In this document: piece after piece, positions 23,576 to 33,387 of the stretch | Numbering within the stretch: position 1 is the first letter of the stretch | How the letters are laid out: each line of letters starts with the position of its first letter | From: Plumapathes pennacea | Taxonomy: Eukaryota > Cnidaria > Anthozoa > Antipatharia > Myriopathidae | Direction: 5' to 3' | Assembly: GCA_964036295.1 (NCBI GenBank) | Contig: OZ038468.1 | Span: 14,336,683 to 14,400,682 of the forward strand | Length of the DNA: 64,000 nt | Program-made: the position numbers and the translations under genes | The notes under the pieces: model-generated | Databases searched by the model: none | Seen by the model: the letters and a program-made list of their open reading frames with translations, nothing else | What the model was told of the DNA's origin: nothing

Positions 23576-24298
23576 CTAAGCACATGGGCAAAGACGGCGT
23601 GTGTATTGATAACTAGCGGCACAATCTATTGTTTCAGGGACATTGCGGGAAGTATCTAAATAACAGTTATTATTCTCTTGGTCGATAGAGGGCCTCTCAG
23701 CAAAGTTGCTGGTCACTGGATTTGCACAAGTAAAATAAAGTTTTTAAACATATTCACTACATCTCCATCTTTCGGAAAACCTCTGAACGCAACACACACC
23801 ATGAGTGACTTTCTACAAAAGGCGTCACAGCTTTCCCCACGTTCTGCTACGAAGTACTTGTTGGCTTGAAAAGAGAAGAATAAATTAGGATTGTCTTAGC
23901 ATACTATTATCGTAATATTGAACATTATAGTATCGTTAGTTTAACTCCACTTTAATTGAAAGGCTAGCCATTCAAGGATTGAGCTATCCATTGTGATATA
24001 ACTCAAGTGAAATTAAATTAAAATCAGCAAAACTGTGAAGTAACGTAAACTAAAGAGGAGACACTCAAGGAGACCTACAGACATCAAAGCCATTCGTCTG
24101 TAGTATCCAACACACATGCATTACATATACATCACACACATACACATATATATGCATCACATACATGGAGCACATGCTCTTTCCAGTGAGGCGATTTCGT
24201 TCTTTAGTTCAGAGAACTTATTCCTGCAAGTTTGAGCCATGGCGGCGTTAATCGCCACGAAGACAATCACTAAGAGCAGCAGAAGGGTTTGTGTTCAT
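23576..24298 (-). pseudogene. Array copy 6: cysteine-rich gene with two frameshifts
   Basis: Both coding exons are present with normal splice sites (24298-24165 and 23864-23576), but each is out of frame. In the signal exon, a 2-base deletion after ATGAACACAAA and a 3-base insertion further on leave a net shift and a stop within about 17 codons. In the second exon one base is missing (length 289 instead of 290), shifting the frame before the fourth domain cysteine. Downstream of that point the cysteine pattern and the RRLCPC ending are still readable in another frame. Two independent lesions argue against a sequencing error. Confidence 0.8.
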
Positions 24299-25028
24299 TG
24301 TAACCTGATGAAAAAGAACAGAGAAATTAATGGCGTGATCACAAGCGGCCCAGACTCTTGTTGTATATATATATAGCGCAACATAAGATAGTAAGGAACT
24401 GATGTATGGGGGAAAATAACGATCTGGATATCTCTTAGGATTATGAATAATACTAGAAATTAACGTCCTGTAAGTTTTATAGTTGTGGTCTCTTGAATGT
24501 GTGTGAGCGGAGAATTCTCGATAGGATTTCAACAGTTAATAGTGGCCATAAGCAGCCTGAAACACTAGAGACACAAGAAACGACAAACAGCAGGAAGCGA
24601 AGGTTTGCTTTGAATTTCATTTAGAATCCTATAATTTAACAAGATCGTTCCTTTCCGATCCTCCACTACAAGAAAATAGCCGCCTGTGGCGCAATAAGTT
24701 CGACATTACACCAGACTATGCAACAAATGAAGATTTGCGCAGCGGATCTAGCCGGCTGTCATTGGGAGGAACCAAAAATACAAGGTACAGGCTTTAGAGT
24801 CCTTCTGGAAGAAGAAAATTAGATTATAGTTGTACGCAAAGGAAGGCAGACGGAAGAACTGTCGGCCGGTCTATCACGTGAAGATTTAGAGCAAATATGT
24901 GTCAGGGCGTTTTCTACGCAAGTTTGATATGGACGTATTTCAATAAAAGAAAGACTATGAGACCTGGAATCAAATCAAAGCTGTGAAGGAGGAGAAGAAA
25001 TTTAATAAACAAGACCGCGTTACTTACG

Positions 25029-26062
25029 TGCACAGAACTGATTTTTGAGTCAATTAATTTCAAGTGTGGATCTTGATGAGCAGAAGTGATATACTGCACT
25101 CGTGAAGTCGAAATAACCAGACGTGTCTCTAGTCGCGTAAGGTGAATTACAAAAGGATTGAGGGCATGGCAACGTTGGCTGGTTTGAAAACATCCAAAAA
25201 TTTTTTGAACATGCCAAGTCTATTGAAGTATTGCCGTTTATGCACTATTAGAATTAGGCTTCTTTCAAAACCTGGGCCCGATTGTACAAGCGTGTTAGCG
25301 CCAGACAACGCGTGAAATCGTTAATCAATTGATAAATAAGCTTAAACTTTAACACTTATCCACTGGATTGTGATTGTGTTACCTAACTCGTTTAGCTTTA
25401 AAGGCATATCTAGGTAACCATTATTTTGTAGTAATTTCTAATAACAAACTCATTTCAATTCTCAGTATAAATAACCACTACTCATCTATTTGAACTTATA
25501 TCCGGTGAGTAGCATTATGCACTCTTTGAACAACCGGACCCTAAAATCAGTCTAGAGTTTCATCAAAATACGAGATGTGATTGCTATTTTACATTCAAAA
25601 CAAATAATTTTACCTGAAATATGGTAAATTGAGATTATTTTTTTATGTTTTCTCATTAAGTATGACAAGTGTCATAACAATGTCAAAATCTGCTCCTATT
25701 TTGAAGCAGCGGCAAAAGGTACCGCACGATTTGCTATAACAGGTGTCTTCCAATTGAACGAAAATTGCACCGCAAATTTGTCGACCAGAATGCATCGCAA
25801 ATTTGTCAACCAGGATGCGCGAGAGGCTCAGGCCTCAACTTTAAAATCTGTGCTTGAATTCACGTTTTCGTGCAATAACCGCTGGATCAAAAATAGTTTA
25901 AGAAAATTGCTGAAGCTGCCTCATTGTCTAAAAAAGAAACGCGTGTTCCGCCGTGTTCGAAGGAGTCCGCGTCACCAAACACACACACACACACACACGC
26001 ACAAAGAAACGTCCTTCATGTAAAACACAATTAAAGGACACATGAGGATTTCTCTCCCGTGT
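25029..26062. other. Array spacer between copies 6 and 7
   Basis: Repeat-unit spacer with internal deletions: the ACGACACGAAC repeats and GATTACGCGCGC block are missing or reduced. It ends with a CA microsatellite (25976-26003). No gene seen. Confidence 0.5.
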
Positions 26063-26136
26063 TTTATTCACTCTTAAACCGAAGCATTTTTTTTTCAATG
26101 CGTCCCTAGCCACATGAGGAGCAACTGCTTGTTAAT
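26063..26136 (-). terminator. 3' noncoding terminal exon and poly(A) signal, array copy 7
   Basis: AATAAA is at 26063-26068 and the acceptor (CTCTCTTGCAG) precedes 26136. The 3' UTR intron to the cysteine-rich exon is about 2.4 kb because of the insertion at 26411-27755. Confidence 0.55.
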
Positions 26137-26410
26137 CTGCAAGAGAGGATATAAAACCATAAGAAAGCAATTTTTTTTTAGTTGCCTGAGTTTAAGTGGA
26201 CAAGATTGCCTCAAATCTCATTTGCATCCAGACGGCAAACCCGTTAGGAAAGTCGCTCTGCCAAACTTTAGGGTTGAAAGAAATTAAAGAAGAAACCAAG
26301 TCCTTCATTGTCTCAGGCTCCTCGTCAACTGGGATCGATCCGAGGTCGGTACCAAAGAAAGCTTTGGAGCGCTTTTACACTGTTAAAACATAGGTCCGCA
26401 AAGCGTACGT

Positions 26411-27755
26411 GAAGCTATTTGCTAGTTGATGATAGTCTATGATAGGTAGTTCGTGTTACAACGGGGCACGAACTATCATCGAATAGACTATTATCACCGT
26501 TTGATCGGGGTTTTACACTATGTTCTACTATGCCAGCTACGTACTATGCATGACCAAACACAAATGCACAAACATGACAGTTTATTATATGATTATTTTG
26601 AGCTGATCGACATAAAAGGAGGAAAGTATAGCTTGCCAAAATATTTCAAGTCGTTCTGTAAATTTCTGCGAGGTAAGCCAGACTTTGACTCGTTCTAATA
26701 GTTTCGTATTAACGTAACACACTCCAGCCAAACAAACCTGTTTCTCGTGCTCTTCGAACGGTGGTGAAATAGATTCACAGTAAAATTTCCTGTCGACTTT
26801 TCAGTCGATTTTTCATTAGCGACAAAACCCGCTAGAGACAATTTTTGTAAACAAACAACTCAGACAAACCACAGTCGATCTGGTCATGAAATCATGTGTG
26901 AACAAACATATCATGCGAGGTAAACCAGATTTTGACTCGTTATAATAGTTTCGTAACGTAACACACTCCAGCCGAACAAACCTGTTTCTCGTGCTATTCG
27001 AACGGTGGTGAAAAGGATTCACAGTAAAATTTCCTGTCGATTTTTCATTAGTGACAGAATCCGCTCGAGACAATTTTATAAACAAACAACTCAGACATAC
27101 CACAGTCGATCTGCATTTGCAATTATGGGATGAAATCATGTGTCAACAAACATATCAGCGAACGCCAAAAAAACTCGGAATAAGCTTTTACCTTTGCCAA
27201 AACATATGTCATGGTCACACCATACAGCTGTGTTCCTTCTTTTGTGAGCGGAGCGTATATTCGCAAATGTGTCCAGAAATGTCGCTCTAAATGTGAATCT
27301 GTGTCGCCTGTTTGCCAGATACTACGGATATGTCAGCCGGGGCCTGAAGGGGGAGCAGATTTCCACATGCAACCAAAGAATCGGCAACGCTCACAGCCGC
27401 CATTAAATAATGACTTCCACGTGCGAGAGCCAATTATATTTAGAAAACCCCTCCCCGGAGAGGTAATTTAGCTTCTGACATTCTGTCGCAAAGTTATAAC
27501 ATTAGCACGGAAACCCTTCACTGGAAATCTCTCTGTGCATTCTTTGTGTTAAGTAGATAATAAAAGACAAACTTTCTCACAGGACCTGTACCACGGCGGC
27601 TTTTATATGGATAACACTTCATGCTCCTCCCCACTCAGTAGTTTTTGCCCCCTAGAGGGGGAGCATTTTAATGACCTAATGAGATGGGCCGAACGGCGAT
27701 TCAACTATCGCCCAAACGCCGACATAGAAGCTATTTGCATATTGCAAATAGCTTC
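26411..27755. mobile_element. 1.3-kb inverted-repeat element carrying gene-like exons
   Basis: The left end GAAGCTATTTGC (26411-26422) is the exact inverse of the right end GCAAATAGCTTC (27744-27755). The right end is itself a 29-base palindrome (27727-27755). The element separates array sequence that is continuous in copy 2. It contains a tandem duplication of about 246 bp (26669-26914 and 26915-27166) and an open, possibly spliced plus-strand reading frame. It resembles DNA transposons that have captured host gene fragments, but no transposase is present. Confidence 0.5.
26669..27166 (+). repeat. Tandem duplication, unit about 246-252 bp
   Basis: Two consecutive copies start GCGAGGTAA(G/A)CCAGA and end near CAAACATATCA. 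They differ by scattered substitutions and small indels. The first base pairs contain a good splice donor (GCGAG|GTAAGC) in both copies. Confidence 0.85.
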
Positions 27756-27999
27756 AAAAATCGGCCAGGTCGATGTAAGAAGCAGCGTCCAATTTTGTTC
27801 CCAGGCTCTTTCCTCTCCGGCCGGGATAGGACAGAGCCTGGGAACGAGTTTGGAAAACGTCGACTGTTCACTGGGCTCACATTTATCTCAAATCGGTTGC
27901 GCTAATACCGTTCAGGTCAGCATAGCATACAATTTTAGAACGAAACGCCAAAACACAATAGTGTGTATACACGTATCAAGAGATCCGACTTTTTCTTGA
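27211..27999 (+). CDS. Unrecognised, possibly spliced reading frame (captured exons?)
   Basis: An open frame from 27211 reaches a donor GAG|GTAATT at 27462. After a 120-base candidate intron ending TTTCTCACAG, the sequence from 27583 continues in the same frame to a stop at 27999. The first part is cysteine rich (seven Cys in about 35 residues, with CVQKCRSKCE). The second contains DLMRWAERRF. The last third runs through the element's right end into array sequence, so the 3' end is not native. An upstream open segment (26453-26672) also ends at a good donor, but I could not join it in frame. I do not recognise the family; it could be a gene fragment carried by the surrounding element. Confidence 0.3.
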
Positions 28000-28217
28000 A
28001 TCGCACTGTATTCTGGGTAGGTTTAGCTTTAAAAAATGAGCGCCAAATTTACAATATCCGCCATTTTGCATTTCAAGCTTGGAACTTGGTAGGTGTGGAC
28101 GTTTTTGAACGGATAGAAGTTGACTGAGCTCCAACCGTGAAGTGCAAAATGGCAGATATTGTGGAGTTGGTGCTAATTTTTCTGAGCCAAACCTACCCAG
28201 AATACAGTGCGCTCCAA
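27996..28217. mobile_element. Foldback element, arms about 80 bp
   Basis: The left arm from about 27996 (CGCACTGTATTCTGGGTAGG...) is repeated in inverted, slightly diverged form ending at about 28217. The loop is about 55 bases. Other array copies keep only a short piece of the right arm (GAGCCAAACCTACC), as at about 411-425. Confidence 0.65.
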
Positions 28218-28574
28218 CCAAAAGCCGGAAATCTTTGTGTGTATATGCTCGCATATTGCTTGATGGCTTGGAACTAATATTCAAGACTTCTAACAACATA
28301 AGAATCCTCGACATTTGCTGCTAACATTGCACCAAAAACCGACGAGAGTGGTGTTACACTAACCAACGCCGCTCAAAATACACACAACTTTCTCACAAAG
28401 GTTTTGAAAAGATTTCAAAAACGTACGACATGATATAGCACTGCAAATATTGCAAAAAATTGTTCGAGATGGGATGTTCTGCCTGCACGATTTTTAACGT
28501 AACATCATATAGTTGCAAATCGGCGGTGTCAAAACAGCTTATATAAAGACTCACCGTCAAGCCTGCTGGTGCTA

Positions 28575-29295
28575 CTAAGCGCACGGACAAAGACGGCGGA
28601 GCATAGAATGACTGGCGGCACAATCTATTCTTTCAGGGACACTGCGGGTCTCTCCATAATAACACTGATTATTTACGGATGTATAAATACAGGGCAACTC
28701 AGGATAAGTGCTGGGCGTAAGAATTGCACAAGAGAAACCAAGTTCTGCAAACATATCCACTACATCTCCGTCCTTCGGAAAACCTCTGAAGGCGACACAC
28801 TCCATGCGCGACTTTCTACAAAAGGTGTCACAGCTTTCCCCAGGTTCTGTTACGAAGTACTTGTTGGCTTGAAAAGAGAATAATAACTAAATTAGGATTG
28901 TTTTAATATAGTATTATCGTAATATGAAACATTTTTATAGTATCGTTAGTTACTCGTCAAGCCAAACTCCATTTTAAAAGGTTAGCCATTCAGGGATTGA
29001 GCTATCCAATGTGATATAACTCAAGTGAAATTAAATTAAAATCAGCTAAACTGTTAGGAGACACTTAAGGAGACCTACAGACATCCAAGCCTTTCATCTG
29101 TAGTATCCAACACACATGCATTACATTCATCACACACATACACATACACATGCATAACATACATGGAGCACATGCTCTTTCCAGTGAAGCGAAATCGTTC
29201 TTTAGCTCAGAGAACTTATTCCTGCAAGTTTGAGCCACGGCGGCGTTGATCGCCACGAAGACAATCAAGAGCAGCAGAAGGGTTTTAGTGTTCAT
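28575..29295 (-). CDS. Secreted cysteine-rich protein, array copy 7
   Basis: Coding exons are 29295-29163 and 28867-28575, phase 1, giving 141 residues. The signal peptide is nearly the same as in other copies (likely cleavage after AVA). The domain keeps all eight cysteines, ends LRRLCPCA, and has one extra cysteine in the variable segment between the fourth and fifth. The acceptor lies in CTCTTTTCAAG; the 5' exon donor (30028) and 3' noncoding exon are present. This is the right-most gene of the array. Confidence 0.8.
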
Positions 29296-30028
29296 TGTAA
29301 CCTGATGAAAAAGAACAGAGAAATTAATGGCGTGATCACAAGCGGCCCAGACTCTTGCTGTATATATATTGCGAAACATAAGATTGTAAAGAACTGATTT
29401 ATGGAAGAAAATAACGATCTGGATATCTCTTAGGATTATGAATAATACTAGAAATTAACGTCCTGTAACTTTTATTGTGGTCTCTTGAATGTGTGTGAGG
29501 AGAGAATTCTCGATAGGATTTCAACAGCTAATAGTGGCCATAAGCAGCCTGAAATCGAAACACTAGAGACACAAGAAACGACAAACAGCAGCCGGAAGCG
29601 AAGGTTTGTTTTGAATTTCATTTAGAATCTAATACAATTGAATAAAATTGTTCCTTTCCGATCCTTCACAAGAAAATGGGCCACCTGTGGCGCGATAAGT
29701 TCGAAATTACACCAGACTACGGCAACAAACGAACATTTGCGCAGTGGATCTAGTCGGCTAAGTTGGAGAAACCAATAAAATAAGATACAGGCTTCAGAGT
29801 CGCTCTCGCAAATAGTTGTACGCAAGGGAAAGCAGGCGAAAGAACTGTCGGCCGGTCTGTCACGCGAGGCCGGATTTGGAGAAAATATTTGTATTGTCAG
29901 GGCGTTTTTTACGCAAGTTTGATAGGGACGTATATTAATAATACAAGGACTATGAGACCCGAAAATAAATGAAAGCTGTGAAGGAGGAGAATAAGTCAGT
30001 TTAATAAAATAGGACGGCGTTACTTACG

Positions 30029-31180
30029 TGCAGAGAACTGTTTCCAGTCAACTGATTTCAAGTGTACGCTGATCTTGTAGTGAGCAGAAAGGATGTACTG
30101 CACTCGTGAAGTCAAGACAAACTGACATGTCTCTAGTCGCGTGAGGTGAATTTCAAAAGGAAGAAGACATGGCAACGTTGGCCCATTTGAAAACATCCAA
30201 AATTGTTTTGAACAAGCCAAGTCCATTGACAGTGTTGGTTATGCAATATTTCAAAACCTGGGCCTGATTGTACAATGAGGTTAGCGCCAGCTTACAAATA
30301 AATCGTTATCCAGTTGATAAATACGGTAGTCCTAAACTACACTAACACTTATCCGCTAGTGGATAGTGACTGTTGCCTAGCTCATTTAGCTTTGAAGTCA
30401 TATCTAGTAAACCATTATTTTGTAGTATAGTCTTAACATAATCTTCTAATAACAAAATCATTTTAATTCTTTTTAAAATATACACTATTGGTCTGTCTGA
30501 GCTTATCCAGGCAGCGGATAGCATTATCTACTCTTTGAACAACCGGCCCTTAAAATCAGCCTGGAGTGCCATTAAAATACAACATATGATTGCTATTTCG
30601 CATTTAAAACGAAACATTTTACCTATAAATATGGTAAATTTAGGTCTTTTTTTATGTTTTCTTATTAACCATGACAAGCGTAGTGTCAAAACCGGCTCCC
30701 ATTTTGAAGCAGCAACGAAAAGTATCGCACGCTTCGCTATGACAGGTAACTTCCGGTTGGACGCAACGACATAAATGTCACGAAACGATACGACACGAAC
30801 ATCGATCACGGACGCCTGTTCAATGCAAAAGGTGAAGACGAATACGGACAGGAAAACTGCAAGTGCATGTCGGGAATAATAGTAGTATTATAGTTCATAG
30901 TTCAAAGTTCATTTTATTTCCACCTTAAAGTACCATTTACAATTACAGGTAAACCATTTCTGTGGTGGCTTACCAGCAAAAAACCTATCATTCTGGGCGA
31001 TGAGGGATGAAGGGTGATAAAATTTCAAACAGTGTTTGGACCCTGATCTGAGTTGCTGGAGGTAGGAAGAGGGCGCGTGGACAATCTTGAATCTCGTCCA
31101 CTGAACTCGAAAGTGGGCATTTAATCCAATGTTTTGTGCAATGACCGCTGACTTAAAAATAAGGTGCCCGCCGGGCGAGA
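30029..31180. other. Last array spacer, right edge of the array
   Basis: Repeat-unit spacer that degrades after about 30890. A short insertion of interspersed repeat (30895-30990, with AAAGTTCATTTTATTTCCACC) is followed by the last recognisable spacer (CATTCTGGGCGATGAGG through GAATCTCGTCCACTGAACT). No gene seen. Confidence 0.5.
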
Positions 31181-32099
31181 AAAATGAACAAGGTACACTT
31201 CCGGGGGGCAGCCCTCTCACATCGCAGGGCGTCCGTATTCAGAAACTGGCATAAAAAATAGCAAGAATAATATGCATACGCGTTCCTTTAGTTTAGAGCT
31301 CTATTGAAGGTGTTCATGATCTTTTTTTGCTGACGAACAACGGGTTGAACGTCTCCAGGAATATCCAGGATAAAATTATGCCGGCCCTCTTAGAATCTTT
31401 TTCGCCATCCTCCAGAAAGCTCTATCTTATCCTAATTTTAGTCACTGAAAGCAGAACAATATCCAATCATCCTCTGATACAGGCTCTGGCAACGACTTTC
31501 CTTTTCGGACAAGCGTGAGTGTTCGTCCAAACATTTCGATGAGTCAAACCAGTTTATTTTACTCAATAAACCAGTCATACGAGTTAGGGCTGTCACGCAT
31601 GTGCCGTTCGGTGAACTGCTGACTGTTTTGTGCCCACGGTGTTCTTCGAAACGAGGCTTCAACAGGCTTGGTCACATAGGGCCGGCGCATACTCAATTTC
31701 GTGCAGGAAGTTTTCATAAAGATAGTTGGTCTATCGTAGCAGCTATAAAATCTATTAAAAACGCAAGAAGACAAACAAGGAAACTGTTCAAATTGTTCTC
31801 CATTCCAGGTTCAGGCAGATTATACCGCACACAAGCCCAAGACACAAACACAAACTAACTTTGAGTCTCACCTACTTGTTTCTGCGAGCCTTAAAGGGAG
31901 ACTTTACATCTGATTCGACGAGACACAATGGCCCAGTGGTTCAAAGCACAATTAAGTGCATTAAGTTAACAAGTAATCTGGATTAGACCCAAACTGTTTC
32001 GCAATCTTTAGTCTAGGTTAAGTTTAAACTTTTTGCCATTGTCTAACACAAGACGTTCCCTCGCACAACAGCTGATTCCCAACCTCGTTCCCAGGCTCT

Positions 32100-32290
32100 T
32101 TCCTCCTCAGGAGATTTGGCCAAGAAACTCACAACGTAGACATAAGTTAGCTCAATGCGTTTTTCTGTGGCATAAGTTGCGCACAAGAAAAAGGGGGCTG
32201 AAACACAAGGTGAAACTTTAGTTTACCTCAATCTAGATAGTGAAAGCGATGAACGCTGACCTACGGAAGTGACGTCATTAGCGTCTCTTT
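32100..32290 (+). repeat. Interspersed repeat shared with 61560-61755
   Basis: Both places contain AGCCAAGAAACTCA, then CATAAG.TG.GCACAAGAAAAA and GACGCTGACC.ACGGAAGTGACGTCA in the same order and orientation. The divergence indicates an old family. Confidence 0.65.
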
Positions 32291-32832
32291 TGTCTTGACG
32301 TCATTGTTCAACCACATCATTCCAAGTTATAAATCTTTTGTTTCAGTATAATAAATCTACTGATCTATTAAAAATAATAGAATCAGACAATAATTTGAAT
32401 GAACATTTATTAGCTTGCTCCGCTCAGGCGAGTTGCATTTTTCATGCATTTGAAAAAGTCGATTAAACTATCACTTCTCACTACATCACTCATACAGTTT
32501 CTTTTTGAACAGTTTGGAGAATTTTGTATTTTAAACGGCATTTGTAAGTGTGATCAACAGGTACATTAATCTACAACCTGCACACATTTATGCCGTCATC
32601 TCTTTTATCTACAGTGCATGGATTTACATGTCGGGTAGTGAAAACTTTAATAAATTCTATTTCTTCTGCAACTATTCCGGAACGACATTTCACGATAGAG
32701 ACGCAGGACGTATTGGGCGACATTCCAATTCTGAAAAGATGGGAAGGTTATCCCGGTAATTTCCGTTCATCCCTCCTTCTTGAATGATTGAGAGAATTCG
32801 TACTTTGGGTGACCAACTTTCTCTGTTTGTCT

Positions 32833-32867
32833 CTATCTCTGGTGAGTCACTGACTCACCAGAGATAG
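32833..32867. repeat. Perfect palindrome, 17-bp arms, 1-base centre
   Basis: CTATCTCTGGTGAGTCA is followed by one C and then its exact reverse complement. Confidence 0.9.
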
Positions 32868-33387
32868 GGCTCCGTAAACTAATACGGGGAAGTGTTTTTA
32901 CAATATCTATTTTGTTCGGGCTCTTGTCAGTTAGGAAACGTCCATACAGTAAGAAGAATTGGCTTTTGAAAGCTTGCTCAGATGAAAGCTGATTGACTGA
33001 TCAATTCTCCCTTTATCAATCATACATTTTCTTTGTAGACGGTGAGGAGAATCACTATCAAAAGGCTGAGGAGGTAAACGGCTTAAGATTGGAATAAAAT
33101 TGGTTTCAGAGCATTATTACATTTCATTTTCGATGAACAAAGTTGGATTTTCTTGCGAACAAACAAAATATTTAGCAATTAAAACTGGGAATAAACAAAG
33201 TAGTTATATATTTTAACAAACACGTTACACGTGTTGTTTGAGGAGTTGCGTTTTATCTTACAAATTGGATCTCTTGTCTAAGGATATACATATCTACCTC
33301 TGTGTCAATCAAAAGACTTACTTCGCCATCCAGAAACGCAAACAGATTTTAACATTGAACAAACCCGTGACGTCACATTCTGTCTAT

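Larger units (their letters stand above)
31181..33387. other. Intergenic DNA between the array and SNX27
   Basis: No gene recognised. It contains a repeat of about 190 bp (32100-32290) also found at 61560-61755, sharing GCCAAGAAACTC at one end and CGGAAGTGACGTCA at the other. It also has a short perfect palindrome (32833-32867) and a fragment of the CCCTTTCACTC-type MITE (about 32935-33060). Frames at 31601-31858 and 32550-32787 show no family features. Confidence 0.5.

Noticed and set aside
26816-27139. 107-residue minus-strand frame
   Set aside because: Spans the tandem duplication of about 246 bp and reads the same sequence twice; no domain recognised.
1208-29295. Assignment of the array proteins as known toxins
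   Set aside because: Secreted and cysteine rich, but the cysteine pattern resembles the MGAT5 tail and not any toxin scaffold I recognise; function left open.
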